Notes under the pieces: generated by a model
What the model was told of the DNA's origin: nothing
Seen by the model: only the letters and a program-made list of their open reading frames with translations
Databases searched by the model: none
Made by a program: the position numbers and the translations under genes
Assembly (NCBI GenBank): GCA_934162425.1
Contig: CAKPIS010000002.1
Coordinates: 124,001 to 188,000, forward strand
DNA length: 64,000 nt
Direction of reading: 5' to 3'
Source of the DNA: an uncultured Bacilli bacterium
GTDB taxonomy: Bacteria; Bacillota_I; Bacilli_A; RF39; UBA660
In this document: positions 9,428 to 17,239 of the stretch, piece after piece
How the letters are laid out: each line of letters starts with the position of its first letter
Position numbering within the stretch: the first letter of the stretch is position 1

Positions 9428-9925
9428 ATGAAAACAACAGGAATAACAAGAAGAATGGATGAATTAGGTAGAGTAGTTATACCTAAAGAAATTAGAAAAA
9501 ATATGCATATAAAACCAGGAGAATTACTAGAAATATCACTTAATTCACCTGGTGAAATAACTCTTAGAAAGTATTCTTTTATAAATAAAGATCATGGTTT
9601 AATAAATGATTTAATATTAAGTATATCAAATATTATTAATTGTGATATTATTTTAATAAATACAAGTGAAGTAGTATTTTCTACCAATGATAAATATAAG
9701 GGTGAAGTAATAATAGATGATATTAATGATAAGGCTGATAGTATGTATTTAAAAATTAATAAAAGTGCATCTATTAAACAACCATTTGAAGTATATAAAA
9801 TAATGCCTAACGGTGATTTAGAAGGATACGTAATATTTGATTTTAAATATAGTACCACTGAAAAGGATAAAGTATTAGTGGATTTCTTAATATCATTTTT
9901 AAATAGTTATTTTGAAATCAACTAA
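9428..9925 (+). CDS. spoVT: Stage V sporulation protein T (AbrB-type regulator)
   Basis: The N-terminal swapped-hairpin AbrB domain is clear: TGITRRMDELGRVVIPKEIRK, then GELLEISLNSPGEITLRKYS. About 110 further residues match the length of the GAF-like domain of SpoVT, which distinguishes it from short AbrB. SpoVT modulates sigma-G-dependent genes in the forespore. ATG 9428 follows a GAAGGGAAG ribosome binding site; an out-of-frame ATG lies at 9424. It follows mfd directly, exactly as in B. subtilis. Confidence 0.9.
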   Translation: MKTTGITRRMDELGRVVIPKEIRKNMHIKPGELLEISLNSPGEITLRKYSFINKDHGLINDLILSISNIINCDIILINTSEVVFSTNDKYKGEVIIDDINDKADSMYLKINKSASIKQPFEVYKIMPNGDLEGYVIFDFKYSTTEKDKVLVDFLISFLNSYFEIN

Positions 9926-10045
9926 TGTAAAGTTTTGTCTAATTTTGTGAGAATTTGTAAATATAGTTTACTACTTGTAATTATATGTGTTATATTTTAA
10001 TTGTTGTGCGGCAGTAAAAATCCTATTTTGAAAGGGGTAAGTACT

Positions 10046-10222
10046 ATGCACCAATTATTTGGAAGTAGTAAAATTGCAATAATTAGAGTGTTTTTCTTTT
10101 TATTGTTGTTATTAGGTACAGGCTTTTTATATAAAGAAAGCCATATAATAGCAGATGCTTTGTATTTTGCTTTTGTACTAGCCGTATTTATGAAGTTTTT
10201 AAGTGTAAAATTATATCGATAA
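10046..10222 (+). CDS. Small two-helix membrane protein of unknown function
   Basis: This 58-residue protein begins with ATG 10046, 9 bases after GAAAGGGG. It has two predicted membrane segments, IAIIRVFFFLLLLLGTGFLY and ADALYFAFVLAVFMKFL, with a short KESH loop and a basic end (SVKLYR). I do not recognise a family. It sits alone between spoVT and tatD, where B. subtilis has other genes. A 120-base AT-rich leader precedes it. Confidence 0.6.
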   Translation: MHQLFGSSKIAIIRVFFFLLLLLGTGFLYKESHIIADALYFAFVLAVFMKFLSVKLYR

Positions 10223-10233
10223 TCTTATGATTA

Positions 10234-10242
10234 TGATATAAT
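10234..10242 (+). promoter_or_regulatory. tatD promoter (extended -10)
   Basis: TGATATAAT (TGn plus TATAAT at 10237-10242) lies about 30 bases before the tatD ATG. I see no convincing -35. Confidence 0.5.
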
Positions 10243-10271
10243 TTTTTTATGTATAGAAAGAAGTTGATAAT

Positions 10272-11024
10272 ATGCTAATTGATTCACATTGTCATATATT
10301 AAGTAGTGAATATGAAAAACCAGAAGATGTAATAAAAGATTCCAAAACTTCTGGTGTTGATAAAATGATTATTAATGGATATGACTTAGAAAGTAGTGCT
10401 GAGGCAGTTTTGCTATCAAATGAATATAATTATGTATACGCATCTATTGGAATAGGTCCGGAGAATATAGATGACGTAAGTGATAAAGATTTTATAAAAT
10501 TAGAAGAGTTAATAAATAAAGGGAAAGTAGTTGCTATAGGTGAAATAGGTCTTGATTATTATTGGACTAAAGATAATAAAGAAAAACAAATATATGTATT
10601 TGAAAACATGTTAGCTTTAGCTAAAAAATATAATTTACCTGTTATAGTACATTGTAGGCAGGCAATAAAAGATACATATGAATTATTAAAGAAATATAAA
10701 GTAACTGGTATATTGCATTGCTTTTCTGGTAGCGCTGAGTCTGCAAAAGAATTTATTAAATTGGGTTTCTTAATTGGAATAGGGGGAGTAGTCACATTTA
10801 AGAATGCTAAAGAGATAAAAGATGTTGTAATAAAAATAGATTTAAGTAATATTTCTCTAGAAACAGATAGCCCTTATTTATCACCAGAACCCTTTAGAGG
10901 CAAGGTTAATGTACCTAAAAATGTTATACATGTAGCAAGAAAAATTGCCGAGTTAAAAAGTGTTAGTTTAGAAGAAGTTTTAGAGGTAACTTCTTCCAAT
11001 GTAACTAGCAAATTTGACTTATAA
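10272..11024 (+). CDS. tatD: TatD family metal-dependent hydrolase/deoxyribonuclease
   Basis: This 250-residue TIM-barrel metalloenzyme starts MLIDSHCHI (metal ligands HxH), has GEIGLDYYW with the catalytic Glu, VIVHCRQA, ILHCFSGS and the C-terminal SLETDSPYLSPEP. TatD proteins are 3'-5' exonucleases acting on DNA or RNA. It is the counterpart of B. subtilis yabD and precedes the yabE-like gene, as in that genome. Confidence 0.93.
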   Translation: MLIDSHCHILSSEYEKPEDVIKDSKTSGVDKMIINGYDLESSAEAVLLSNEYNYVYASIGIGPENIDDVSDKDFIKLEELINKGKVVAIGEIGLDYYWTKDNKEKQIYVFENMLALAKKYNLPVIVHCRQAIKDTYELLKKYKVTGILHCFSGSAESAKEFIKLGFLIGIGGVVTFKNAKEIKDVVIKIDLSNISLETDSPYLSPEPFRGKVNVPKNVIHVARKIAELKSVSLEEVLEVTSSNVTSKFDL

Positions 11025-11078
11025 GTATATTTATGATAAAATTAAAAACGAATCTGAAAGGATTTGTGAGGTGGAAAA

Positions 11079-11696
11079 GTGAAAAATTTAAATAGAAAAA
11101 TTAAGTATGCCTTAATCATTTCTTGTGTTTGTTTAATAGCATTAATTAGTTTTTCAAAAGCTGGAGTATTATTTTCAGCAAGTAGTAATATAATAACTGT
11201 TTCAACTACAAATAAGACTTTTGATCCAAGAAGTTATGTAGCATCTGTTAATAATATTAATAAAGTAAGACATATTAGTACTACTACAGAAGAAACAACT
11301 ACAACAACTACGACAACTACAACAACGACTGTGACAACTACAACAGCTGCACCTACAACAACGTTACCAGCTAATGATTGGGCTGGAGATGTTTTATCTA
11401 AAAGTAAAGGTGCAATATATGGCCCATCTGGTAAGGAGACATATTATAATTTAGATATGTCAGGAGTTATTAGAGCAATGAGATATGCCGGTTACTCTGA
11501 AGAAGAATATCCATATTGGATTCGTGAAGATGGAGTTAAAATGCTAGGTAGTTATGTTATGGTAGCTGCAAATTATGAAATTCGTCCAAAAGGAACTATA
11601 ATACAAAGCTCACTTGGATATGCAATAGTTTGTGATACTGGAGGTTTCGCTAGAAGTAATCCAACACAATTAGATATTGCTGTTTCATGGAGATAA
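11079..11696 (+). CDS. YabE-like exported protein with degenerate 3D domain and poly-Thr linker
   Basis: The start is GTG 11079 with GAGGTGG at 11068-11074. An N-terminal membrane/signal segment (YALIISCVCLIALISF) is followed by a linker with runs of Thr (about residues 67-97) and a C-terminal 3D-like (double-psi barrel) domain. The domain keeps PKGT, VCDTGGF and LDIAVSW, but the first of the three Asp residues appears replaced by Asn (AANY instead of the usual aVDP). The 3D fold is shared with lytic transglycosylase-type resuscitation factors acting on peptidoglycan. The slot between tatD and rsmA is that of yabE; the G5 domain usual there and the neighbouring rnmV gene are absent. Confidence 0.75.
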   Translation: MKNLNRKIKYALIISCVCLIALISFSKAGVLFSASSNIITVSTTNKTFDPRSYVASVNNINKVRHISTTTEETTTTTTTTTTTTVTTTTAAPTTTLPANDWAGDVLSKSKGAIYGPSGKETYYNLDMSGVIRAMRYAGYSEEEYPYWIREDGVKMLGSYVMVAANYEIRPKGTIIQSSLGYAIVCDTGGFARSNPTQLDIAVSWR

Positions 11697-11704
11697 TAAA
11701 AAAG

Positions 11705-11744
11705 AAACAAATAATAAGCTTATGGTTTAATTATTTGTTTTTTA
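11705..11744 (+). terminator. Rho-independent terminator after the YabE-like gene
   Basis: A 10-bp stem pairs AAACAAATAA (11705-11714) with TTATTTGTTT (11731-11740), followed by TTT. It lies just before rsmA, whose ATG is at 11760. Confidence 0.8.
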
Positions 11745-11759
11745 GATTAGAGGTTACAT

Positions 11760-12575
11760 ATGAATACAAAAGAAATATTACAAAGTAACAATTTTAAATT
11801 TAAAAAAAAGTTTGGTCAAAACTTTTTATTAGATGATAATATATTAAATAACATAGTATCACTAGGTAGTTTAGATAATGATACGTTAGTAATTGAAATT
11901 GGAGTTGGAGCTGCTGCACTTACTAAGAAAACTAGTAAAAAAGCAGGATATGTATTAGGTTATGAAATAGATAGTTCATTAAAAGAACCATTAAATGAAA
12001 TTTTAAAGGGTTATAATAATATAGATATTATATATGATGATTTTTTAAATAGAAACATAAAAGAAGATATAAAAAAATATAATTATAAAAAAATAGTAGT
12101 AGTAGCAAATTTACCATACTATATAACAACTCCTATAATAACTAAATTTATAGAAGAAAAAATAGATGTATCTAGTATAATAGTAATGGTACAAAATGAA
12201 GTTGCAAATAGGTTTTCTGCATCAGTTAAGACAAAAGAATATAACTCTCTTACTATATTTTTAAATTATTACTTTAATATTAGAAAAGCATTTTTTGTTT
12301 CAAGAAACGTTTTTTATCCAAAACCAAATGTTGATTCTGCAGTAGTAGTATTTACTAAAAAAGAAGATAAGATTTATGTAAAAGATGAAGATAGATTCTT
12401 TAAATTAGTAAAAGATTCTTTTAAACAAAAAAGAAAAACATTGAAAAATAATTTGAAGAATTATAATCTAAAGGATATAAATAGCACTTTAAAAAAATAT
12501 AATAAAGATATAACTTGTAGGGCAGAAGGCATTACAATAGAAGAATTTGCTGATATATCTAATAATTTAAATTAA
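11760..12575 (+). CDS. rsmA: 16S rRNA (adenine1518/1519-N6,N6) dimethyltransferase
   Basis: RsmA (KsgA) dimethylates two adenosines at the 3' end of 16S rRNA. The 271-residue protein has FGQNFLLDDNIL, SAM motif I (VIEIGVGAAALT) and the NLPYYITTPII motif used for N6-dimethylation. It lies between the yabE-like gene and yabG, as in B. subtilis. AGAGGTTACAT precedes the ATG. Confidence 0.95.
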   Translation: MNTKEILQSNNFKFKKKFGQNFLLDDNILNNIVSLGSLDNDTLVIEIGVGAAALTKKTSKKAGYVLGYEIDSSLKEPLNEILKGYNNIDIIYDDFLNRNIKEDIKKYNYKKIVVVANLPYYITTPIITKFIEEKIDVSSIIVMVQNEVANRFSASVKTKEYNSLTIFLNYYFNIRKAFFVSRNVFYPKPNVDSAVVVFTKKEDKIYVKDEDRFFKLVKDSFKQKRKTLKNNLKNYNLKDINSTLKKYNKDITCRAEGITIEEFADISNNLN

Positions 12576-12629
12576 AATTAAACAGGAATGTTTAGTTTTT
12601 TTTTACATATAATTTTTTAGGTGATAAAT

Positions 12630-13373
12630 GTGTTTAAAATAAATGATTTAGTTTCTAGAAAATCTCATGGTAATGATGTTGTATTTAAAATAGTTAAAAT
12701 AGATGGTGAAATGGCATATTTAACTGGGATAGATATTAGATTATGTGCAGATAGTTTTCTAGATGATTTAGTATTAGTAGACAGGTTATCTAATAGTGAT
12801 AGTAATTTTTATGAAAAGATAGATGAAATAAGAAGTTTTCCTCGTAGTGATTATTTTTATTTACCAGGTAAAATACTTCATGTTGATGGGGATAAAGAAT
12901 ATTTAGAAAGATGCCTAGAGTTTTATAAAAAGGCTAATGTTTTAGCTTTTGGAGTATATTCTCCAGAAAATCAAATGCCAGAAAATATTGAAAAGTACTT
13001 AGAAGATATAAATCCAGACATTGTTGTTATAACAGGTCATGATTCTAAAATAAAAAATAATTCTACGTATTTTTGTGAGGCTGTTAAGTGTTGTAGAAAA
13101 TATCAAAAAGATTATGATAAGTTAATAATTATTGCAGGAGCTTGCCAATCAGAATATGAAAATCTTATAAAATCAGGAGCAAATTTTGCATCCAGCCCTA
13201 AAAAAATTAATATACATGCTCTAGATCCCGCTATAATAGCACTTTGTCTTAGTTTAACAGATAAAGATAAACAAATAGATTTATTATCACTTTTAGAGAA
13301 AACAAGTAATGGAAAAGATGGAATGGGTGGAGTAAAAACTAAAGGTGTTATGACAACAGGATATCCAAGATAA
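12630..13373 (+). CDS. yabG: Sporulation-specific protease YabG
   Basis: YabG processes spore coat proteins in the mother cell of sporulating Bacilli and Clostridia. The 247-residue protein starts VFKINDLVSRKSHGNDVVFKI, closely resembling the YabG N-terminus, and contains FYLPGKILHVDGD, INPDIVVITGHDS, IIIAGACQSEYE and SPKKINIHALDPA. I start it at GTG 12630, since AGGTGAT at 12619-12625 is its ribosome binding site; a GTG at 12621 overlaps that site. Its place after rsmA and before veg matches B. subtilis. Confidence 0.93.
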   Translation: MFKINDLVSRKSHGNDVVFKIVKIDGEMAYLTGIDIRLCADSFLDDLVLVDRLSNSDSNFYEKIDEIRSFPRSDYFYLPGKILHVDGDKEYLERCLEFYKKANVLAFGVYSPENQMPENIEKYLEDINPDIVVITGHDSKIKNNSTYFCEAVKCCRKYQKDYDKLIIIAGACQSEYENLIKSGANFASSPKKINIHALDPAIIALCLSLTDKDKQIDLLSLLEKTSNGKDGMGGVKTKGVMTTGYPR

Positions 13374-13383
13374 GGAGAATACA

Positions 13384-13590
13384 ATGATAAATGAAATAAA
13401 AAATAAGATTATTAGTTTAAAGGGTAAAAAGGTGAAAATATTAGTCGATGTAGGAAGAAATAAAAATGAGGTTTATGAAGGCATTATAACAGATACGTAT
13501 AGCAACATATGGTTATTTAAAACTAATTATGATACAAAAAGTTTTGGTTATAATGATATTTTGATAAAAAATGTCGTAATAAGTTCATAA
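13384..13590 (+). CDS. veg: Veg family protein
   Basis: This 68-residue protein shows the Veg pattern: an N-terminal helix, a GKKVKILVDVGRNK strand, YEGIITDTYSNIWLFK and SFGYNDILIKNV. In B. subtilis, Veg stimulates biofilm gene expression and lies directly after yabG. The start follows an AAGGAG ribosome binding site. A terminator-like TTTTTTATTT follows at about 13600. Confidence 0.88.
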   Translation: MINEIKNKIISLKGKKVKILVDVGRNKNEVYEGIITDTYSNIWLFKTNYDTKSFGYNDILIKNVVISS

Positions 13591-13681
13591 TATATGGACT
13601 TTTTTTATTTCAATTTATTGATTTTTTCTAGCAATTATGGTTAAATTAAGATGTATATAATAAGATGGAGGTATTTGCCGT

Positions 13682-16600
13682 ATGAAAGAAAGTAAGTTTA
13701 GTCTAGAGAAAATTAAGAATTGGTTTATTATACTTGGTATTAAATTAGCTAATTTTATTAAAGAACATAAGTATGTTTCTGCTGGAATTGGTGTTTTAAT
13801 ATGTACTTGTGTAATAGTAATGGTGGCTTTTGCTAGTGATACTGATCCAAATGAAGGAAAAATATCAGTGGATTCTTTAAATGTTTCAGCTAGTAATGAA
13901 AGTGAACAAACTTTAACAGAGGCACCAAGCTTTTCTACTGTTAATTATACTGTTGATTTTAAATTAAAATGTAAAGATAATGAAACTTGTACTGCATCAA
14001 ATAGAAAAGCAGTTATAGAAGCTTCTATTCCAGCTAGTATAGATGCAGAATGGATAGCTATTAACAGTAATGAAACTATATCAAAAATAGAAAAAGGAAA
14101 AGATTATAATAAAATAATTCTAACTGTAAATGATGGAATATCTTTACCGGCAACAGCAGAGGATGGAAGTAACACTGAGTCTGAAACTAAATCAAGAACT
14201 ATATATTTAGAGTTAAAAAATATATCAAATGATACAGAAATTACTCCAACTATTACAGTTTATGAGGCAACTACATCTGATGATAATGATAAGAAAATTG
14301 AAAACAGTACAACTGTAAAAGTTAAAAGCGAAGAAATAAATTTAACTTCAAAAATAGTCGGTGGTTATAAGTACTTAGAAGGTGATTCTAGATATGTTCC
14401 CTTTGGAGTTATCTTAGGGTATGAAGGTGAAAACTTAACTGGTAAATATTTTAGTCCAAATCAAAGTGTTTCTGTTAAAGGAACATTAGGGGAAGAATTT
14501 GATACAGACAAAGCTGGAGTATATGATGTAACTAAAAATAATTATATTTCAAAAGACAAGATGCCTCATTATAAATATGATACTTCTTTATCAACTTTTG
14601 TATATGATTCAGGAAGTGCAACTCTTACTAAAAAAAGTGCTTCTTTATCAAATGAATATTTGTTAGATATAACAGAATTAAAATCGGATGGATATACTGA
14701 TAGTTACAAAGATGGTAATTTCATTAAACTGGGCTCTTATTATGTTATTGCAAAAACTAGCGTAGATAAGGAAAATATTACTGTAAATATAGGAAATGAG
14801 TCTTATACGATGAGTAATTTAACAACCGAAGATGTAGGTACTCAAACTATTGATGCCGTGTTAACACCAGAATCAACTTCAAATGAAAAAACACTTGCAT
14901 ATGGAGAAGCTGCAAATTTAAACATTAAATTTACTCATTCAATTGATTCTTCAAAAGATTTGGATAGTGTTGTTATAACAGTTCCAATAAATGATAATTT
15001 TGATTTAGAAAAATATAGTTCTGAAAGTGACTATAATATAAATGAAGAATATAAAAATATAGAAGATAATATTAAAACAGAAGCTTTGTACATTTGTTCT
15101 GAAGAAGGTACGGGATCTACTTACGACGAGGCAAAGGCAAATTCTAATTGTGGAAGAATAAAATCAGTTTCATTTACTATAAAAAAGGTATTAAAAGGAA
15201 GTAATGTTAATATTGACTTAAGATTAAGGGTAAATTCAGATGCAAATACTGGAGAATTAACTTATGAGAAAGTTAGTGCAAACTATAATGGTGCAAGTAA
15301 AGAGTCATCAACTGTTAATAAAGTAGTCATAACTCCATTTAAAGCAAGAGCAAAGGTAACTATTAATGGAAAAGAAAATGATAATATAATTGACATGACA
15401 AATTCAAGTTCTACTAATATAAAAGTTTATCCTTCTATTTATTCTCCATCTACTGCCTTAAATTCTACTGTAATAACTGAATCATTACTTAATTTATATG
15501 TTGTCCAAATCGATTTACCTAAGGGGATTGAATATATAGAGAATAGTAGTAATTTAAGTTTTTCTGATCAAAAAATTGGTGATATAACTAGGCTAACTTA
15601 TGGTATTCGATATGATACACTTAATAGTTCTATAAATTCTATTAGTTTTGATGTAAAATCTGATTTAGATTCATCTGGAACAAAAAATATAGATGTTAAA
15701 GTTCAGTCATTTTCTGGTAAATCATCGACAATTTTACAAGCTCTTTTGGGAATCTCATTAAATAATAAAGGAATTGAATCAATAGAAGAAATTGTAAATA
15801 AATATCCTGATGATACAAAATTAATGGATTCATCTAGTATAAGCGATAGAACTGTAACTAAAGTGTTAACATATCAAAATAGTAATAATAGTTTGTTATA
15901 TAGAAACAATGCAACTAACTTATATATTAACAAAAAGGATTCTTTTGGATTTGAAACAGAAATTTATAATCCAACGGAAGATATTAAAAATTTTGATTTA
16001 ATTTTAAAATTACCAAGCAAAGAAAGCGAAGACGCGGCATATACAGGAGAATATACAGTTTCAGGTGTGCCTGATGGAGCATTGTGTTCATTTACATATG
16101 ATAATATTCAAAGCGTAGATTGGCAAGATTGTCCAGATGAGATATCTGATTCATCCGTTAAACTAATAAAATTTGAAAATATAAGTTTAGAAAGTAAAAA
16201 ATATTATAAAAATTCTATAACAATAAAACCAGAAAATAATAAAGTTGGAGATAAGTATAAGTACTCAACATCAATAGTAATAGATGATGATACAAAGGAA
16301 ATTCCTGCTGTTGTAACTTCTGTATACACAAGAAGAATAACTGGTAATGTTTGGGAAGATTTTAATGATAATGGTATAATGGATGAAGATGAAGAAAAAG
16401 TTGAAGGAATAGAATTTTTCTTACATAAAGTAACCTATAAAAATAGTGAAAAGACTGAAATAACAAGTGATGAGGTTGTTTCAACTACAAAATCAAATTA
16501 TAAGGGTGACTATGAATTTTTAGCTTATGATGATGGCTCTGAAATAGAATATGGTTATTATTATATAGAGACTAAATTTTATAATCAAAAGTATGGATTA

Positions 16601-17239
16601 ACTGCTTATAGAGAAGATATTTCAAGCGATTATAATAAGTCAATATTTAAAGCAACAAATGAAGATACTACAGAAGAAAGTGATCATTCATATGCAAAGA
16701 CAGATGTTTTTGAAGTTGATACTGGTGTAAAAAATATAACAGATAAAAATTTAGGATTAACTCTAAAAAAAGTTTATAACATTAAAATTTCTAAATATTT
16801 AACTAAAGCTGTTACAACAAATGCTCTTGGTATTTCAACTACAAAAGAATTTGGAGATAAAGTAACATTTGCAAAATTAGATGTAAAAGATATAAATAAT
16901 TTAACTATAAAAGTAATTTATACAATAGAAGTACAAAATACTGGTTATTATCCTGGTTATGTTTCTGCAATAAATGACTATATGCCAGATGGAATGAGTT
17001 TTAATAAAAACTATGAAGAAAATAAAAACTGGGTATTAAATGATAATGGTACACTAGTATATGATGGCTTAAAGGGTACTTTAATAAAAGGATCAGAGAA
17101 GAAGTATGTTACATTAGCTCTTGATATTACAAGTAAGGAAGCGGGATCATTTGTTAATTATGCATCAGTTACAAATGATGATATAAAGATATTTTCAAGA
17201 AATAATGATTTATTAGAAAGTGGTGATACAAATGAATAA
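13682..17239 (+). CDS. Large surface protein with SdrD-B-like and DUF11-like domains
   Basis: This 1185-residue protein has an N-terminal membrane segment (YVSAGIGVLICTCVIVMVAFA, near residues 33-53) and a long extracellular region of beta-rich repeats. A B-type calcium-binding repeat near residue 890 reads ITGNVWEDFNDNGIMDEDEE, and a DUF11-like domain (VIYTIEVQNTGYYPGYVSAI) ends the protein. There is no C-terminal LPXTG or membrane anchor, so the N-terminal helix probably tethers it. GGAGGT at 13667-13672 is the ribosome binding site. The stop overlaps the next gene's start by 8 bases, so the two are translated together. It interrupts the conserved veg-spoVG interval. Ligand unknown. Confidence 0.85.
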   Translation: MKESKFSLEKIKNWFIILGIKLANFIKEHKYVSAGIGVLICTCVIVMVAFASDTDPNEGKISVDSLNVSASNESEQTLTEAPSFSTVNYTVDFKLKCKDNETCTASNRKAVIEASIPASIDAEWIAINSNETISKIEKGKDYNKIILTVNDGISLPATAEDGSNTESETKSRTIYLELKNISNDTEITPTITVYEATTSDDNDKKIENSTTVKVKSEEINLTSKIVGGYKYLEGDSRYVPFGVILGYEGENLTGKYFSPNQSVSVKGTLGEEFDTDKAGVYDVTKNNYISKDKMPHYKYDTSLSTFVYDSGSATLTKKSASLSNEYLLDITELKSDGYTDSYKDGNFIKLGSYYVIAKTSVDKENITVNIGNESYTMSNLTTEDVGTQTIDAVLTPESTSNEKTLAYGEAANLNIKFTHSIDSSKDLDSVVITVPINDNFDLEKYSSESDYNINEEYKNIEDNIKTEALYICSEEGTGSTYDEAKANSNCGRIKSVSFTIKKVLKGSNVNIDLRLRVNSDANTGELTYEKVSANYNGASKESSTVNKVVITPFKARAKVTINGKENDNIIDMTNSSSTNIKVYPSIYSPSTALNSTVITESLLNLYVVQIDLPKGIEYIENSSNLSFSDQKIGDITRLTYGIRYDTLNSSINSISFDVKSDLDSSGTKNIDVKVQSFSGKSSTILQALLGISLNNKGIESIEEIVNKYPDDTKLMDSSSISDRTVTKVLTYQNSNNSLLYRNNATNLYINKKDSFGFETEIYNPTEDIKNFDLILKLPSKESEDAAYTGEYTVSGVPDGALCSFTYDNIQSVDWQDCPDEISDSSVKLIKFENISLESKKYYKNSITIKPENNKVGDKYKYSTSIVIDDDTKEIPAVVTSVYTRRITGNVWEDFNDNGIMDEDEEKVEGIEFFLHKVTYKNSEKTEITSDEVVSTTKSNYKGDYEFLAYDDGSEIEYGYYYIETKFYNQKYGLTAYREDISSDYNKSIFKATNEDTTEESDHSYAKTDVFEVDTGVKNITDKNLGLTLKKVYNIKISKYLTKAVTTNALGISTTKEFGDKVTFAKLDVKDINNLTIKVIYTIEVQNTGYYPGYVSAINDYMPDGMSFNKNYEENKNWVLNDNGTLVYDGLKGTLIKGSEKKYVTLALDITSKEAGSFVNYASVTNDDIKIFSRNNDLLESGDTNE

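Noticed and set aside
11278..11362. ACN/ACT repeat run as a possible CRISPR or microsatellite array
   Set aside because: It has no spacer structure; it simply encodes the Thr-rich linker of the YabE-like protein.
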